Part shown: positions 42,603-52,855 of the stretch, in pieces
How positions within the stretch are numbered: position 1 is the stretch's first letter
How the letters are laid out: every line of letters begins with the position of its first letter
DNA from: Tannerellaceae bacterium
GTDB taxonomy: Bacteria; Bacteroidota; Bacteroidia; Bacteroidales; Tannerellaceae
Length of the DNA: 64,000 nt
Direction of reading: 5' to 3'
Assembly: GCA_031271045.1 (NCBI GenBank)
Contig: JAISWO010000003.1
Location: forward strand, 1-64,000
Position numbers and translations under genes: made by a program
Notes under the pieces: model-generated
Database searches by the model: none
Told to the model about the DNA's origin: nothing
The model's input: the letters and a program-made list of their open reading frames with translations, nothing else

Positions 42603-43808
42603 ATGGCGGAAAATAACATTCAATATACGTTGGTAGACTTACTCGAAGATGAAGATTTCATAGCGCTGGCGAAGCATCCCGACCCGGCAAACAAAGCTCG
42701 TTGGAATACGCGCTTAGAAGCCGGAGAGTTGACGGAACAGGATTTCGAACTGGCAACCTATTGTATCAACTCCCTTTATTCCCCGGAACGGCACCTCTCC
42801 CGAAAGGAATTGGCCGACGTCTGGACCAACGTGCAAACAGGTATTGCTCAGAAAAAAAGACGCACCGGGAAACGCTCTCTCATCTGGAAACTGACAACGG
42901 CGGCTTGCCTTCTGCTCTTTGCCGGTTCATATACGTACATCTCCCTGATGCAGTCGGAATCATTGTCCGGACACTATCCCGACATCGAAAAGGTCCAGTA
43001 TCCCACAACGATGAACGACCGCATCCAGATCGTCCTATCAAACGACAACAGCATATTCCTGAAGGAAACAACAGCCCACATACAATATAATGATAAAGGC
43101 GAAGCCGAGGTAAACGCCATGCAGATGATATCCCCGCTACCCGGCGAAGGCCAGGCTCCTTCCTACAATCAAGTGATCGTACCCAAAGGCAAACACACCT
43201 CGATCGTCTTCTCCGACGGCAGTAAAATCTGGCTGAATGTGTCCTCGCGGGTCGTCTATCCGCTCGTCTTCGGACCCGGTAAAAGGGAGATCTATCTCGA
43301 AGGTGAAGCCTTCATTGAAGTCAGTCAGGATCCCAGCCGCCCCTTCATCGTCAAGACAAAGCAGATGAATGTCAAAGCGCTGGGTACATCTTTCAATGTA
43401 ACGGCATACAACGAAGAACCGTTGCAGACAGTTGTTCTGGTGACCGGCAAAGTAGCCGTTCAGACCAAAGGCGCCATGCCGGCGGAAACCGAACTTCTGC
43501 CCAATCAGCAATTCAGCCTCAACGGATCGGAAACCAGTGTGCAGGAAGTGAAAGTAGAAGACCACATCACCTGGAAAGACGGGCTGTATATCTATAAAGA
43601 AGAAAAACTTTCATACATCCTCAGCCGGCTGGAGCATTACTACGGCATATCCATCCGTTACAGTTCCGAGATCGGCGACATGAAATTCTCCGGCAAATTA
43701 GACCTGAAAAACGATCCCGAACGTGTATTGAACGGCCTGTCGAACACCGCCCCCCTGCATTGCAGGGAAGAAGAAAACGATACGTATCACTTATATATAA
43801 ATCAATGA
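42603..43808 (+). CDS. FecR-family anti-sigma factor
   Basis: This 401-residue protein has an N-terminal cytoplasmic part of about 95 residues that would hold the sigma factor, one membrane helix at about residues 99-114 (LTTAACLLLFAGSYTYI), and a periplasmic part with the FecR signature (IVPKGKHTSIVFSDGSKIWLNVSSRVVYP) and a C-terminal SLSYILSRLEHYYGISIRYSS region that resembles the STN domain. It pairs with the ECF sigma gene upstream and should receive the signal through the STN domain of the SusC protein encoded 141 bp downstream. The gap holds no gene. Confidence 0.9.
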   Translation: MAENNIQYTLVDLLEDEDFIALAKHPDPANKARWNTRLEAGELTEQDFELATYCINSLYSPERHLSRKELADVWTNVQTGIAQKKRRTGKRSLIWKLTTAACLLLFAGSYTYISLMQSESLSGHYPDIEKVQYPTTMNDRIQIVLSNDNSIFLKETTAHIQYNDKGEAEVNAMQMISPLPGEGQAPSYNQVIVPKGKHTSIVFSDGSKIWLNVSSRVVYPLVFGPGKREIYLEGEAFIEVSQDPSRPFIVKTKQMNVKALGTSFNVTAYNEEPLQTVVLVTGKVAVQTKGAMPAETELLPNQQFSLNGSETSVQEVKVEDHITWKDGLYIYKEEKLSYILSRLEHYYGISIRYSSEIGDMKFSGKLDLKNDPERVLNGLSNTAPLHCREEENDTYHLYINQ

Positions 43809-43949
43809 AAACAAATTGCCTATGAAACACCCCGTAATCCCGTAACAAACCAGCCAGGGACCGGAAAACCCTCCATCATCCCCGGCTCTGGACTCTCAAT
43901 TGATCTTAAATTATTAAAGAAATTATCCAACTAAATTTTTTTGCAAGAT

Positions 43950-46900
43950 ATGGTAAACAAACTGCTTATTGACCTTTTTGCGGTCAATAAAAAAATCAAA
44001 CGAATCATGAAACTGTCACTCTTCCTCCTGATCATGGGAATAAGTCTGGCAAGTGCAAGCAAAAGCTACTCCCAGCGGACGCTTCTCTCATTGGACATGC
44101 AAAGCAAGTCTGTTCGTGAAGTGCTTGACGAAATAGAACGAAACAGCGAGTTCGTATTCTTCTATCATGTCAATACAATAGATGAAAGCCGGAAGGTGAA
44201 CATTTCGGTAAAGAATCAGACCATCAACAATATTCTTGACCTTTTGCTCGCTCAGACCGGAAATATCTATACCATCGACGAACGTCAGGTTTTTATTGCT
44301 CCCAAGTCTTCGCCCGGAACCAAGGCTGCATCTCCGCAACAAAGCCGGAGAACGCTTACCGGCGTCGTTACAGATGAACGGGGTGAAGTCATTATCGGCG
44401 CCAATATTCTTGAAAAAGGAACCAGCAATGGCGTTATCTCCGATGTAGATGGAAAATTTACATTGACTGTCAATCCGGACGCCATACTCGTGGTTACGTA
44501 TATCGGCTATTCCCGCCTCGAAGTTCCCGTAGGCAACCGGCAAACGCTGACGATCAGCCTGTCTGAAAATATGCAGACACTGGATGAAGTCGTTGTCGTC
44601 GGATATGGCACGCAGAAAAAAGTCAACCTGACTGGTTCCGTGACAACCGTGAAGTACGATCAGGAACTCGAAAACCGTCCCATTACCGACATCTCCCAGG
44701 TGTTGCAAGGGAGCGTGCCCGGTGTATGGGCTACGCAGTTCTCCGGCAACCCCGGCGAAGACGGCGCTACCATCCGCATCCGCGGCTACGGCTCGCTGGG
44801 TACATCCTCCAATTCACGCGACCCGAATCCCCTGGTGCTGATCGACGGTATCGAAGGGAAAATGTCGGAAGTCGATCCCAATGCCATCGAGTCGATCACC
44901 GTATTGAAAGACGCTGCCTCGGCCGCCATCTACGGCTCGCGCGCTGCCAACGGAGTCATCCTGATAGAGACCAAAAAGGGCGAAGTCGGTCGTGTCAGCA
45001 TGTCGTATAACGGTTATGCCGGTATGCAACAACTGGCCCATTCACCCGAATTTATTACCAACAGCGCCGACTTTATGGAACTGTGGAACGAAGCGATTTA
45101 CAACAGTACAGGAGGCTCACCCCTGTTCCCCGATGACGTGATTGCCGCTTTCCGTACCGGGACGGATCCATACAGGTATCCGAATACCGACTTCGCAAAA
45201 GAGATCTTTCGCAATTCATTTATCACCTCGCATAACTTGACGGTGAATGTCGGAAGCCAAAGTTCAAGCACGAACATTTCGCTTTCCTACCTCAGTAATG
45301 AAGGTATCTTGTGGAACACTTCGTCGGAACGATACAGCCTGACCGTTAATAACGAGACCAAGGTAAAGGACTGGTTACGCATCGGCGCTCGCGCCCGTTT
45401 GCAACGCAGGGAAGACCTGGCGCCCGGCTACGCTCCCGCATCGAATATTTCAGCCTCGGGAAGCAGCACCAACCGTGCATTCTACCTGGCCGGATTCGGT
45501 TACCCGTTTGCCACTCCGTTCCTGGAAGACGGCAAAACGTTCGGGGCAACTCAGGCGCTTTACCTTTCCGGCCCTAATGCCGGTAAGCCGATTGTGGATA
45601 CACGCAACCCCTTCCCCGACTTGTATGACGGCGAAGCGACGACTTTGAATAACTTCTTCCGCGGCAATGTGTATGCAACGGTTGATTTTACCCCTTGGCT
45701 GCACCTGACGGTCAATTACAGCGGACAATATACCGCCAATACGCTCGATGTGTATAACACACCCAACTATGTTTACACAGAGATTGGCGGAACGCAATAT
45801 AAGTCGCTCGACTATATCACAAATATCACGAACTCCCGCCGCATAAACGACGAATGGTATTCCACCTTCTTCACCAACTTGAATTTCGACAAAACGTTCA
45901 ATGAGATTCACGAGATCAGTGGTGTCGTCGGCTACCAGCAGGAAGGACTGGACAAGCGCTACACCATGGCCCGCCGTATGAATCCGCCGAAAGCTAACCT
46001 GCATCAGGTAAGCGCCGGTACGGAAAACATCGAAGGCGAAGGAAACCGCTACCAGTGGCGTATGCTGTCGTATTTCGGCCGCGTCAACTATGCGCTTGCA
46101 AGCAAGTATTTGTTTGAAGCCAACCTGCGTGCGGATGCTTCGTCGCGTTTCAACCCCGACAAGCGCTGGGGATACTTCCCCTCCCTCTCCGCCGGCTGGC
46201 GTCTGGGCGAGGAATCGTTTATCAAGAACCTGGGCATTTTCGACAACTTGAAGCTGAGAGCCTCCTGGGGACAGCTCGGTAACCAGAATACCGGCAGCCG
46301 CAATAATAACGACTATTTCCCCTATCTGACCGTTATTACGCAAGCCAATGAACAGAGTTACAACTACGGCAATTCCTTCGCACCCGGAGCAGCCACCACC
46401 GCATTATCCGAGTACAACCTGACGTGGGAAACCACCACCACGACCGACATCGGCCTGGACGTCGGCATACTGAATAATCGCCTGAGTATCGAAGCGGATT
46501 ATTTCTACAAGAAAACTTCCGACATTCTTGTTGCCCTGCCCCTGCCCCTGGCGATGGGTGGCCTGACTCCTCCGACCGAAAATATCGGCGAAGTGGAAAA
46601 CAAAGGCTTTGAATTTAACGCAACCTGGCAGGATCGCAAGCGCTCATCGGGACTTTCATACCGCATCAGCGGGAATATCACTTATGTCGATAATAAGGTA
46701 ACGAAGTTCCAGGGCGGAAAGTCGCCCGACCAGACCTTCCTGATCCGCGAAGGCTATTCCTTCCAGTCTCTCTACGGCTACGTATGGGACGGTGTCTACC
46801 AAAGCAATGAAGAAGGCGCCGAACACATGAAGAATAATGGCAACAACATACCGAAAGCCGGCGACTTGAAATACGTGGATGTCGATGGTGATGGCAGGCT

Positions 46901-47420
46901 TGACAACAAAGACATGCAGGTGCTGGGCAATACGATCCCCAAGTTCAACTACGGTCTGAACGGTAGTGTCACATACAAAAACTTCGACCTGAACGTCTCG
47001 CTGGTAGGTTCGGCAGGCTATACTTCGTATTTCAACAACTACTGGTCGACGCCCCTCAACACCTCCGGAGGTACCATACCTAAGCGCTGGTACGACCGCT
47101 GGACGCCCGAAAATCCGAGTACAACCCTGCCCAGAATAACCCTCAACTACCCGTGGAACACCTACGCCAGCTCGTTCTGGACGGCCGACATGTGGTGGCT
47201 GAAACTGAAAAACGTGCAGTTGGGATACAACATTCCGAAACCCATTGTCAACAAACTGAAACTGGAACGTCTCTATGTCTATCTTAACGGCTCGAATCTC
47301 TATTGCTGGGTAACGGAAGATTACGAAGGCTTCGATCCCGAACGCGACGGATCAGGTAATGGGAGTTATCATTATCCGGTGCCGAGAGTCTACACCATGG
47401 GCTTGAATATAACATTCTAA
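43950..47420 (+). CDS. SusC-like TonB-dependent transporter with N-terminal STN domain
   Basis: The protein is about 1156 residues from the ATG at 43950. After a signal segment (MKLSLFLLIMGISLASASKSYSQ) comes an STN domain (residues about 50-115, DMQSKSVREVLDEIERNSEFVFFYHVN) typical of FecA-type signal transduction. Then comes a carboxypeptidase regulatory-like domain (LTGVVTDERGEVIIGANILE), a TonB plug (GYGTQKKVNLTGSVT, IRIRGYGSLG, VLIDGIEG), and a 22-strand barrel that ends in LNITF. This is the substrate channel of the system and works with the adjacent SusD. The STN domain links it to the FecR gene upstream. Length is standard for the SusC family. Confidence 0.95.
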   Translation: MVNKLLIDLFAVNKKIKRIMKLSLFLLIMGISLASASKSYSQRTLLSLDMQSKSVREVLDEIERNSEFVFFYHVNTIDESRKVNISVKNQTINNILDLLLAQTGNIYTIDERQVFIAPKSSPGTKAASPQQSRRTLTGVVTDERGEVIIGANILEKGTSNGVISDVDGKFTLTVNPDAILVVTYIGYSRLEVPVGNRQTLTISLSENMQTLDEVVVVGYGTQKKVNLTGSVTTVKYDQELENRPITDISQVLQGSVPGVWATQFSGNPGEDGATIRIRGYGSLGTSSNSRDPNPLVLIDGIEGKMSEVDPNAIESITVLKDAASAAIYGSRAANGVILIETKKGEVGRVSMSYNGYAGMQQLAHSPEFITNSADFMELWNEAIYNSTGGSPLFPDDVIAAFRTGTDPYRYPNTDFAKEIFRNSFITSHNLTVNVGSQSSSTNISLSYLSNEGILWNTSSERYSLTVNNETKVKDWLRIGARARLQRREDLAPGYAPASNISASGSSTNRAFYLAGFGYPFATPFLEDGKTFGATQALYLSGPNAGKPIVDTRNPFPDLYDGEATTLNNFFRGNVYATVDFTPWLHLTVNYSGQYTANTLDVYNTPNYVYTEIGGTQYKSLDYITNITNSRRINDEWYSTFFTNLNFDKTFNEIHEISGVVGYQQEGLDKRYTMARRMNPPKANLHQVSAGTENIEGEGNRYQWRMLSYFGRVNYALASKYLFEANLRADASSRFNPDKRWGYFPSLSAGWRLGEESFIKNLGIFDNLKLRASWGQLGNQNTGSRNNNDYFPYLTVITQANEQSYNYGNSFAPGAATTALSEYNLTWETTTTTDIGLDVGILNNRLSIEADYFYKKTSDILVALPLPLAMGGLTPPTENIGEVENKGFEFNATWQDRKRSSGLSYRISGNITYVDNKVTKFQGGKSPDQTFLIREGYSFQSLYGYVWDGVYQSNEEGAEHMKNNGNNIPKAGDLKYVDVDGDGRLDNKDMQVLGNTIPKFNYGLNGSVTYKNFDLNVSLVGSAGYTSYFNNYWSTPLNTSGGTIPKRWYDRWTPENPSTTLPRITLNYPWNTYASSFWTADMWWLKLKNVQLGYNIPKPIVNKLKLERLYVYLNGSNLYCWVTEDYEGFDPERDGSGNGSYHYPVPRVYTMGLNITF

Positions 47421-47447
47421 TGAATAATCATTTTAAATCACTACAAG

Positions 47448-48983
47448 ATGAAAAAGATATTGACAGCTATATTGGCATTGGCTGTATTAACGAGCTTCAA
47501 TGCCTGCAATGATTATCTGGACGTTTTGCCGGATGATCAGATTACGGATGCTACATTCTGGGAAGAATCCGCAGACGCCGACATGATATTGAACGGATGC
47601 TACAAATCATTGACCAACATCTGCATGCTGGGCTATGGCCCCGGTATTGATGCCGCTACTCCTAACGCCTACCAGTGGGCAAACTGGGAAAATCGCCTGG
47701 CACTCGTGGGCGACGGCAGGGTAGCTTCCACAACCAACCTCATTGTGCCCCAGCGTTGGCAGATTTCTTATCAGATGATTTATCGCACCAACTATCTTTT
47801 CGAAAATATCGACAAGATACCCGATTATGACCCTGCTGCAAAAGAACAGCTCATAGGAGAAGCCTATTTCCTGCGCGGATTGGCCTACGACCTGTTGACC
47901 CGCAGCTACGGCGGCGTGCCCATCGTAACGAAAGTAATCACGACCCAGGAGTCGAAGGAGCTTGTACGTGCGAGCGAAGCCGATAGCTGGAACCAGGTGT
48001 ATAGCGACTACGACGAAGCCATCAAACGGCTGGCCAAAGACGGCAAGACCGGACAGGCGACTTTAGGCGCCGCCCTCGGAATGAAGATGAAAGCCTATCT
48101 GTATAACTCGGATTGGGCCAAAGTGCTGGAATATTGCGACAGGATTGACGGATTGAACAAATACAAACTCTACCCATCTTATTACGGCCTCTTCCAGCCG
48201 GAGAACGAAGGCAATGACGAAACGCTGTTCGCCATCAGCTTTATGAGCGGCCCCAACAGCCAGGGAAGTTGCTTCGACCGCTATTTCCAGCCTCAGAACC
48301 TCAAGTACGGCATGGACGGCTCAAGCTCCACCTATCCGACCTACGACCTGGTTCGCGCATATGAGACGATCGACGGCTCGCCTGTTGATCCGGAAAATCC
48401 GTACGTGAATCGCGACCCGCGCCTTGATTTTACGATCGTACGGCCGGGCGCATATTTCCAGGGACAACTCTTTCCGACGGAAATAGGCAAGCATACACAG
48501 GCCTTGGCCGTAAGCCTGAATATCCGCAAATATCTGATCGAGACGCGCCAGATAGTGGAGTTTCAATCCGACCTCGACTTTATGGTGCTTCGTTACGGCG
48601 ACGTGCTGCTTTGCCGGGCGGAAGCGTTGATTGAGACCAACCAGGACGTCAACGCCGCGATCGACATCATCAACCGCATCCGCACCGAGCGCGACGACGT
48701 GAAGATCAAACCCATCGACAAAGGCCTCAGCCAGGCGGACGCCCGCAAAGTACTGCGCCACGAACGCCGCATCGAGCTGGCCCTCGAAGGACAGTACTGG
48801 GACGACATCAAGCGCTGGAAGGCCGGCCCGGAACTTTATCCCTCCATCGTGGACGACGACAACGGCGGGAGTGTCTCGACAAAATTCCCCAACGGATACG
48901 ACGTGAAAAGGGATAACTATCTCCCGATAGCCAGCAGCGAATTGTCTATCAATCCGAACTTGGATCAGAACTATGGCTATTAA
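47448..48983 (+). CDS. SusD/RagB-like outer-membrane nutrient-binding lipoprotein
   Basis: This 511-residue lipoprotein has the signal LALAVLTSFNACNDYLDVLP (Cys20). It then follows the SusD pattern: TDATFWEESADADMILNGCY, FLRGLAYDLLTRSYGGVP, EALIETNQDVNAAIDIINRIR and RHERRIELALEGQYWDDIKRW, with a final SSELSINPNLDQNYGY. The TPR helices and SusD signature are complete. It is 27 bp downstream of SusC and would cap that transporter as a lid. Substrate specificity cannot be read from the sequence, and the cassette lacks the usual glycoside hydrolases, so a polysaccharide substrate should not be assumed. Confidence 0.95.
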   Translation: MKKILTAILALAVLTSFNACNDYLDVLPDDQITDATFWEESADADMILNGCYKSLTNICMLGYGPGIDAATPNAYQWANWENRLALVGDGRVASTTNLIVPQRWQISYQMIYRTNYLFENIDKIPDYDPAAKEQLIGEAYFLRGLAYDLLTRSYGGVPIVTKVITTQESKELVRASEADSWNQVYSDYDEAIKRLAKDGKTGQATLGAALGMKMKAYLYNSDWAKVLEYCDRIDGLNKYKLYPSYYGLFQPENEGNDETLFAISFMSGPNSQGSCFDRYFQPQNLKYGMDGSSSTYPTYDLVRAYETIDGSPVDPENPYVNRDPRLDFTIVRPGAYFQGQLFPTEIGKHTQALAVSLNIRKYLIETRQIVEFQSDLDFMVLRYGDVLLCRAEALIETNQDVNAAIDIINRIRTERDDVKIKPIDKGLSQADARKVLRHERRIELALEGQYWDDIKRWKAGPELYPSIVDDDNGGSVSTKFPNGYDVKRDNYLPIASSELSINPNLDQNYGY

Positions 48984-49044
48984 TCATCTATAATGAAGGT
49001 CGGCTGAGAGGATCACGCTTGGCCGGCCTTCTGTTTTATTCAAT

Positions 49045-50061
49045 ATGAAAGAAATGGAATTATCATTATCAAGAAGAAAATTTCTTGCCGCTGGTGTAGC
49101 CGGTGCAGTAACGACAACGATGCCGGGCTTTGTCCGGGCGGCTGTCAAAGATGAAAACAGGGCGATTGCCCCGCCGGAACAAGCGGCAAAAACAGACAGC
49201 CTGAAAGGGCGTCCCAAATTGTGTATCTCTACGTATAGTTTGCAAAATTTCCGCCGCGATCCGGATGGCATCGAGAAATGTATCCTCCAGGCCGCCGACT
49301 TCGGCGTCGACGCCGTGGACATCCTTCACCGGAGTATGCCCAGCGAAGATAATGCCTATTGTCAAAAGCTCAAACAACTGGCCTACCGGAATGGAGTTGC
49401 GCTGGCTTGTCTGTCCATTCACCAAGACTTCGTAGATCCGCATCCCGAATACCGCCAACGAATGGTTGAACATACCATCCGCTGCTTAGAGCTGGCCTAT
49501 AATATGGGTATCCCCGTTATTCGCCTTAATTCCGGTACCTGGGGAACGACAGGCTCGTTCAACGACCTGATGAAGGCCCGCGGCATAGAGCCTCTTATCG
49601 ACGGATACACAGAAGACGACGGCTTCGGCTGGGTGCAGGATTGTATTTATAAATGTATCCCAACGGCCGAAAAATGCGGTGTCGTCATGGCTTTGGAAAA
49701 CCACTGGGGCATTGCAGGTACGCCGGAAGGCATGATACGCATCAAGAACAGTGTCAGCTCGGAATGGCTGAAGTTCCTGCTGGATACGGGGAATTTCCTG
49801 GAAGAACCGTACGACAAGATTGCCAAGGTGCTGCCGGACTGTGTCTTTGTTTCCTGCAAAACGTATCAGGGCGGCGGAATCTGGTATTCGCTGGACCTGG
49901 ACTATGACCGGATCATCAAACAATTCTATGATGCCGGCTACCGCGGATACGTCACGCTCGAATTTGAAGGAAAGGCCGATCCGGTTCAATCCTGCATAGA
50001 GAGCCTGAACCTGTTCAAGAAATATATTGATAAACATTATACGGATTATCCTGTGAAATAA
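49045..50061 (+). CDS. exported xylose-isomerase-like TIM barrel protein (sugar phosphate isomerase/epimerase family)
   Basis: This 338-residue protein has a Tat signal (SRRKFLAAGVAGAVTTTMPGF) and should be exported folded. Mature residues about 65-335 match the AP endonuclease 2/xylose isomerase-like TIM barrel: GVDAVDILHRSM, VIRLNSGTWGTT, GVVMALENHWGIAG (metal Glu), FLLDTGNF (Asp), VFVSCKTYQGG and YVTLEFEG (second Glu). The metal-site residues are intact. Members isomerise or epimerise small sugars or act on inositols, and exported copies are common in Bacteroidota. It is 61 bp downstream of SusD and 66 bp upstream of the M81 peptidase gene, so it belongs to the cassette. The substrate is unknown. 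Confidence 0.85.
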   Translation: MKEMELSLSRRKFLAAGVAGAVTTTMPGFVRAAVKDENRAIAPPEQAAKTDSLKGRPKLCISTYSLQNFRRDPDGIEKCILQAADFGVDAVDILHRSMPSEDNAYCQKLKQLAYRNGVALACLSIHQDFVDPHPEYRQRMVEHTIRCLELAYNMGIPVIRLNSGTWGTTGSFNDLMKARGIEPLIDGYTEDDGFGWVQDCIYKCIPTAEKCGVVMALENHWGIAGTPEGMIRIKNSVSSEWLKFLLDTGNFLEEPYDKIAKVLPDCVFVSCKTYQGGGIWYSLDLDYDRIIKQFYDAGYRGYVTLEFEGKADPVQSCIESLNLFKKYIDKHYTDYPVK

Positions 50062-50127
50062 AGGAAAGGATTATCGCTACATTTTTTGTATGTTTGCTGA
50101 TCATATAACTAAAAAATTACTTCTAAG

Positions 50128-51702
50128 ATGAGAAAACTTATTCCCCTTTTGCTGATTTGCCTGTTGGCCGTATCATTCGGCAGCGAGGCTTCTGCACAAC
50201 AAAAGAAATACCGCATCGGCGTGGCCGGTATTCAGATCGAGAACAGCGTCTTTATGCCCAATCGGCAGCCGATTGTCGGGACTCCGCTCAACCTGCCGGA
50301 TTATATCAGTCCGGACTCGGCCATGGGGCAGGTGGCGACATGGCTCCCCTCGCTCATGGGCCGCGGTAGCGGTCGCGGGCCCGTTACGCGCGAATCCTAC
50401 GAAGCGTTTGTCAACCAGGCGCTCGAAATCATTGAGAAGAACAAACCCTACGACGCCTTTTGGTTTTATAACCATGGAGCTTGCAGCGTGGATGGTGTCG
50501 ACGACCCGGAAGGTATCTTTATGGAAAAAGTCCGTGGCGTCATCGGGCACGATGTGCTTGTCAGCACCACGATGGATCTCCACGGCAATGTATCCGACCG
50601 TGTGGCGCTCTATTCCGATATCATCACGACCTTCCGCAAGGCGCCTCACGACGACAGTCGCGAATCACACCGCCGCGGCGTGGTGAACCTCCTCGACCGC
50701 CTCACCTCCGGCAAAGGACGTCCGGCCTATAAGGCCTGGGTGGCCGTGCCGATATTAGTGTCCGGCGAGTGGTCGAGCACCCGCGCCGAACCGGCCAAAT
50801 CACTCTATGCGATGGTGCCCGAAGTGGAAGCAATGCCCGGCGTGCTGGATGCAGGTATATGGATCGGTTATGTATGGGGAGATGATCGCCGCAACCAGGG
50901 CGTTGTCATGGTAGTAGGAGACGATAAGGAACAGGTAGGTGCCGGCGCTAAGAAGTTGGCGCAGAAATTCTGGGACGTCCGCAACCAGTTCACCCTCGAA
51001 GCGCCTGGCTATGAGCTTGAGAAATGCCTGGATCTGGCCGTAGCCAGCAAGAAAAAACCGTTCTTCATCAGCGATATGGGCGATAATCCCGGTGGTGGAG
51101 GATCAGGTGAGGTGACATGGACCTTGGCCAGGCTGCTGAAACGACCGGAATTCCGCTCGCCGGACGGCAAAAGCGTGCTGTACTGTTCCATCCCCGGAAG
51201 CGAACTGGTGGAAGCGGCCCGCAAAGCCGGCGTCGGTGGTCATGCCGAAGGATATGTGGGAGCAATGTTGGACAATTCCTACGAACCGCCGGTATTCCTC
51301 TCCGGTACGGTCGTATACGTCAGTCCCGCTCCAGAACAGAGCCCAACAACCGGCGGGCAGTTCCCGCGGGGGAGATTCAACAACATCGCTATTATCAAGA
51401 CCGGAAGTATTTATGTCGTAGTAGGAACCTCTTCTCCGACGCCTAACCTGACAGGCTCCGGTGTCGATCCCAGCAAAATGGATATAGTCATGGTCAAACA
51501 AGGATACTTAGTCAACCAATGGTATAATATGAAAGCCGACTGGGTGATGGCCTTCACGCGCGGAAGCGTGGATCAGGATTTCAAGAGCCTTCCCTACAAA
51601 AATATCATCCGGCCTATGTTCCCGATAGATGCCGACTGGATGCCGGAGCCGGAACTGAACGTCATCTTCGTCCCTTCGGCCAAACATCATTACGGACGAT
51701 AA
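50128..51702 (+). CDS. exported M81 family metallopeptidase (MlrC/microcystinase C-like)
   Basis: The 524-residue protein has a signal peptide ending around SEASAQQ. The mature protein keeps the landmarks of the M81/MlrC family: RIGVAGIQIENSVF at the start, STTMDLHGNVSDRV near residue 148, TFRKAPHDDSRESHRRG at about 170-185 (metal His/Asp region) and SDMGDNPGGGGSGEVTW at about 315-330. A C-terminal domain with FDQDFKSLPYKNIIRPMFPID follows. MlrC of sphingomonads cleaves linearised microcystin and related acyclic peptides; other members act on short peptides or amide-like substrates. It is the last gene of the plus-strand cassette, and an intrinsic terminator follows it. Export makes it a periplasmic hydrolase. 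The substrate is unknown. Confidence 0.82.
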   Translation: MRKLIPLLLICLLAVSFGSEASAQQKKYRIGVAGIQIENSVFMPNRQPIVGTPLNLPDYISPDSAMGQVATWLPSLMGRGSGRGPVTRESYEAFVNQALEIIEKNKPYDAFWFYNHGACSVDGVDDPEGIFMEKVRGVIGHDVLVSTTMDLHGNVSDRVALYSDIITTFRKAPHDDSRESHRRGVVNLLDRLTSGKGRPAYKAWVAVPILVSGEWSSTRAEPAKSLYAMVPEVEAMPGVLDAGIWIGYVWGDDRRNQGVVMVVGDDKEQVGAGAKKLAQKFWDVRNQFTLEAPGYELEKCLDLAVASKKKPFFISDMGDNPGGGGSGEVTWTLARLLKRPEFRSPDGKSVLYCSIPGSELVEAARKAGVGGHAEGYVGAMLDNSYEPPVFLSGTVVYVSPAPEQSPTTGGQFPRGRFNNIAIIKTGSIYVVVGTSSPTPNLTGSGVDPSKMDIVMVKQGYLVNQWYNMKADWVMAFTRGSVDQDFKSLPYKNIIRPMFPIDADWMPEPELNVIFVPSAKHHYGR

Positions 51703-51735
51703 GTCCGGTCCCTCTGCCGCTCTGCGGCATACAGG

Positions 51736-51766
51736 AAAGGGGCTGCCCGCAAGGACAGCCCCTTTT
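51736..51766. terminator. bidirectional terminator between the M81 gene and hypE
   Basis: A 10-bp stem AAAGGGGCTG (51736-51745) with CAGCCCCTTT (51756-51765) is followed by TGATTT on the plus strand and preceded by a matching A-rich flank. It lies 34 bp beyond the M81 stop and serves convergent hypE as well. Confidence 0.72.
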
Positions 51767-51808
51767 GATTTGAGCCGGGCCAAGACTGGCGCTGTGCGAC
51801 GGGAGGCT

Positions 51809-52843
51809 TCAGCAAATGCGAGGAAGCTGTTCGCCGGAGGGTATGTCGACGATACGGCTGCCGCCAAGCAGGGTTTTCAGCCGGACCGAGGGAGGGCCGG
51901 TTTCGATGTGTCCGATGATGGCGGCTTCGCGACCTTCGGGGTGGGCGCGCAGGATGCGGAGGGCGGATCCGGCGTACATCTCTGGAAGGATGGCCAGGAG
52001 GATACCTTCGTTGGCGATATAGAGCGGATCAAGCCCCAGCATCTCCGCCGCCGCCCGGACGGGAGCGGGCAGGGGGATCTGCTCCTCTTCGAGTACAATA
52101 TGCACCGAGGCGGCCGAGGCAATCTCGTTCAGCGCCGTTGCCACGCCGCCGCGGGTGGGATCCCGCAAGACATGCACGTCCCGGATATTGGCAAGCAGCG
52201 AGGAGGTCAGATGATGCAGCGCGGCGGTATCGCTCCGGAGTGCAGTCTCGAACCCCAGGCTTTCGCGTGCTGACAGGATGGCGATGCCATGCACACCGAT
52301 AGGCCCGCTGCATATCACCACATCGCCGTCCGCCGCCCGGCAGGGCGCTATGTCGGCATCCTCCGGCACGATGCCGATGCCGGCGGTGTGGATATACAGG
52401 CCGTCACACCGGCCCCGCTCCACCACCTTGGTGTCGCCGGCAATGATCCGCACATCCGCCCGCCGGGCCGCCTGCTGCATGGATGCGACAACGCGGCGCA
52501 GGTCGCCGAGCGGGAGGCCTTCTTCTATGATAAAGCCGGCCGTCAGGTAGAGCGGACGGGCGCCGCAGCAGGCCAGGTCGTTCACCGTACCGTTCACCGC
52601 CAGGTCGCCGATATTCCCGCCCGGGAAAAAGAGTGGACTGACCACAAACGAATCCGCCGAGCAAGCCATCCGTCCCGCCGCCACCGGAAAGACGCATCCG
52701 TCGTGATCCTGCGCCAGCAGCGGATTGTCGAAGGCCGGGTAGAAGACTTCCCGTATTAATCTCTGCGTAAGTCTTCCTCCTCCTCCGTGTCCCAACAGGA
52801 TGCAATCAAAATCATCAAAAGGTATAGAACAATTCATCTCCAT
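51809..52843 (-). CDS. hypE: hydrogenase maturation protein HypE
   Basis: This 344-residue protein dehydrates the carbamoyl group carried by its C-terminal Cys to cyanide for the Ni-Fe site. It has the opening LLGHGGGGRLTQRLI, a NGTVNDLACCGARPLYLTAGFIIEEG segment, the DPTRGGVATALNEIA motif and the terminal PRIC, so the essential last Cys is present. It follows hypD by 12 bp in a minus-strand hypC-hypD-hypE run. HypF, its cyanide-source partner, is encoded 3 kb away on the plus strand. Length is typical. Confidence 0.95.
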   Translation of the reverse strand: MEMNCSIPFDDFDCILLGHGGGGRLTQRLIREVFYPAFDNPLLAQDHDGCVFPVAAGRMACSADSFVVSPLFFPGGNIGDLAVNGTVNDLACCGARPLYLTAGFIIEEGLPLGDLRRVVASMQQAARRADVRIIAGDTKVVERGRCDGLYIHTAGIGIVPEDADIAPCRAADGDVVICSGPIGVHGIAILSARESLGFETALRSDTAALHHLTSSLLANIRDVHVLRDPTRGGVATALNEIASAASVHIVLEEEQIPLPAPVRAAAEMLGLDPLYIANEGILLAILPEMYAGSALRILRAHPEGREAAIIGHIETGPPSVRLKTLLGGSRIVDIPSGEQLPRIC

Positions 52844-52855
52844 ATTATTTACTGT

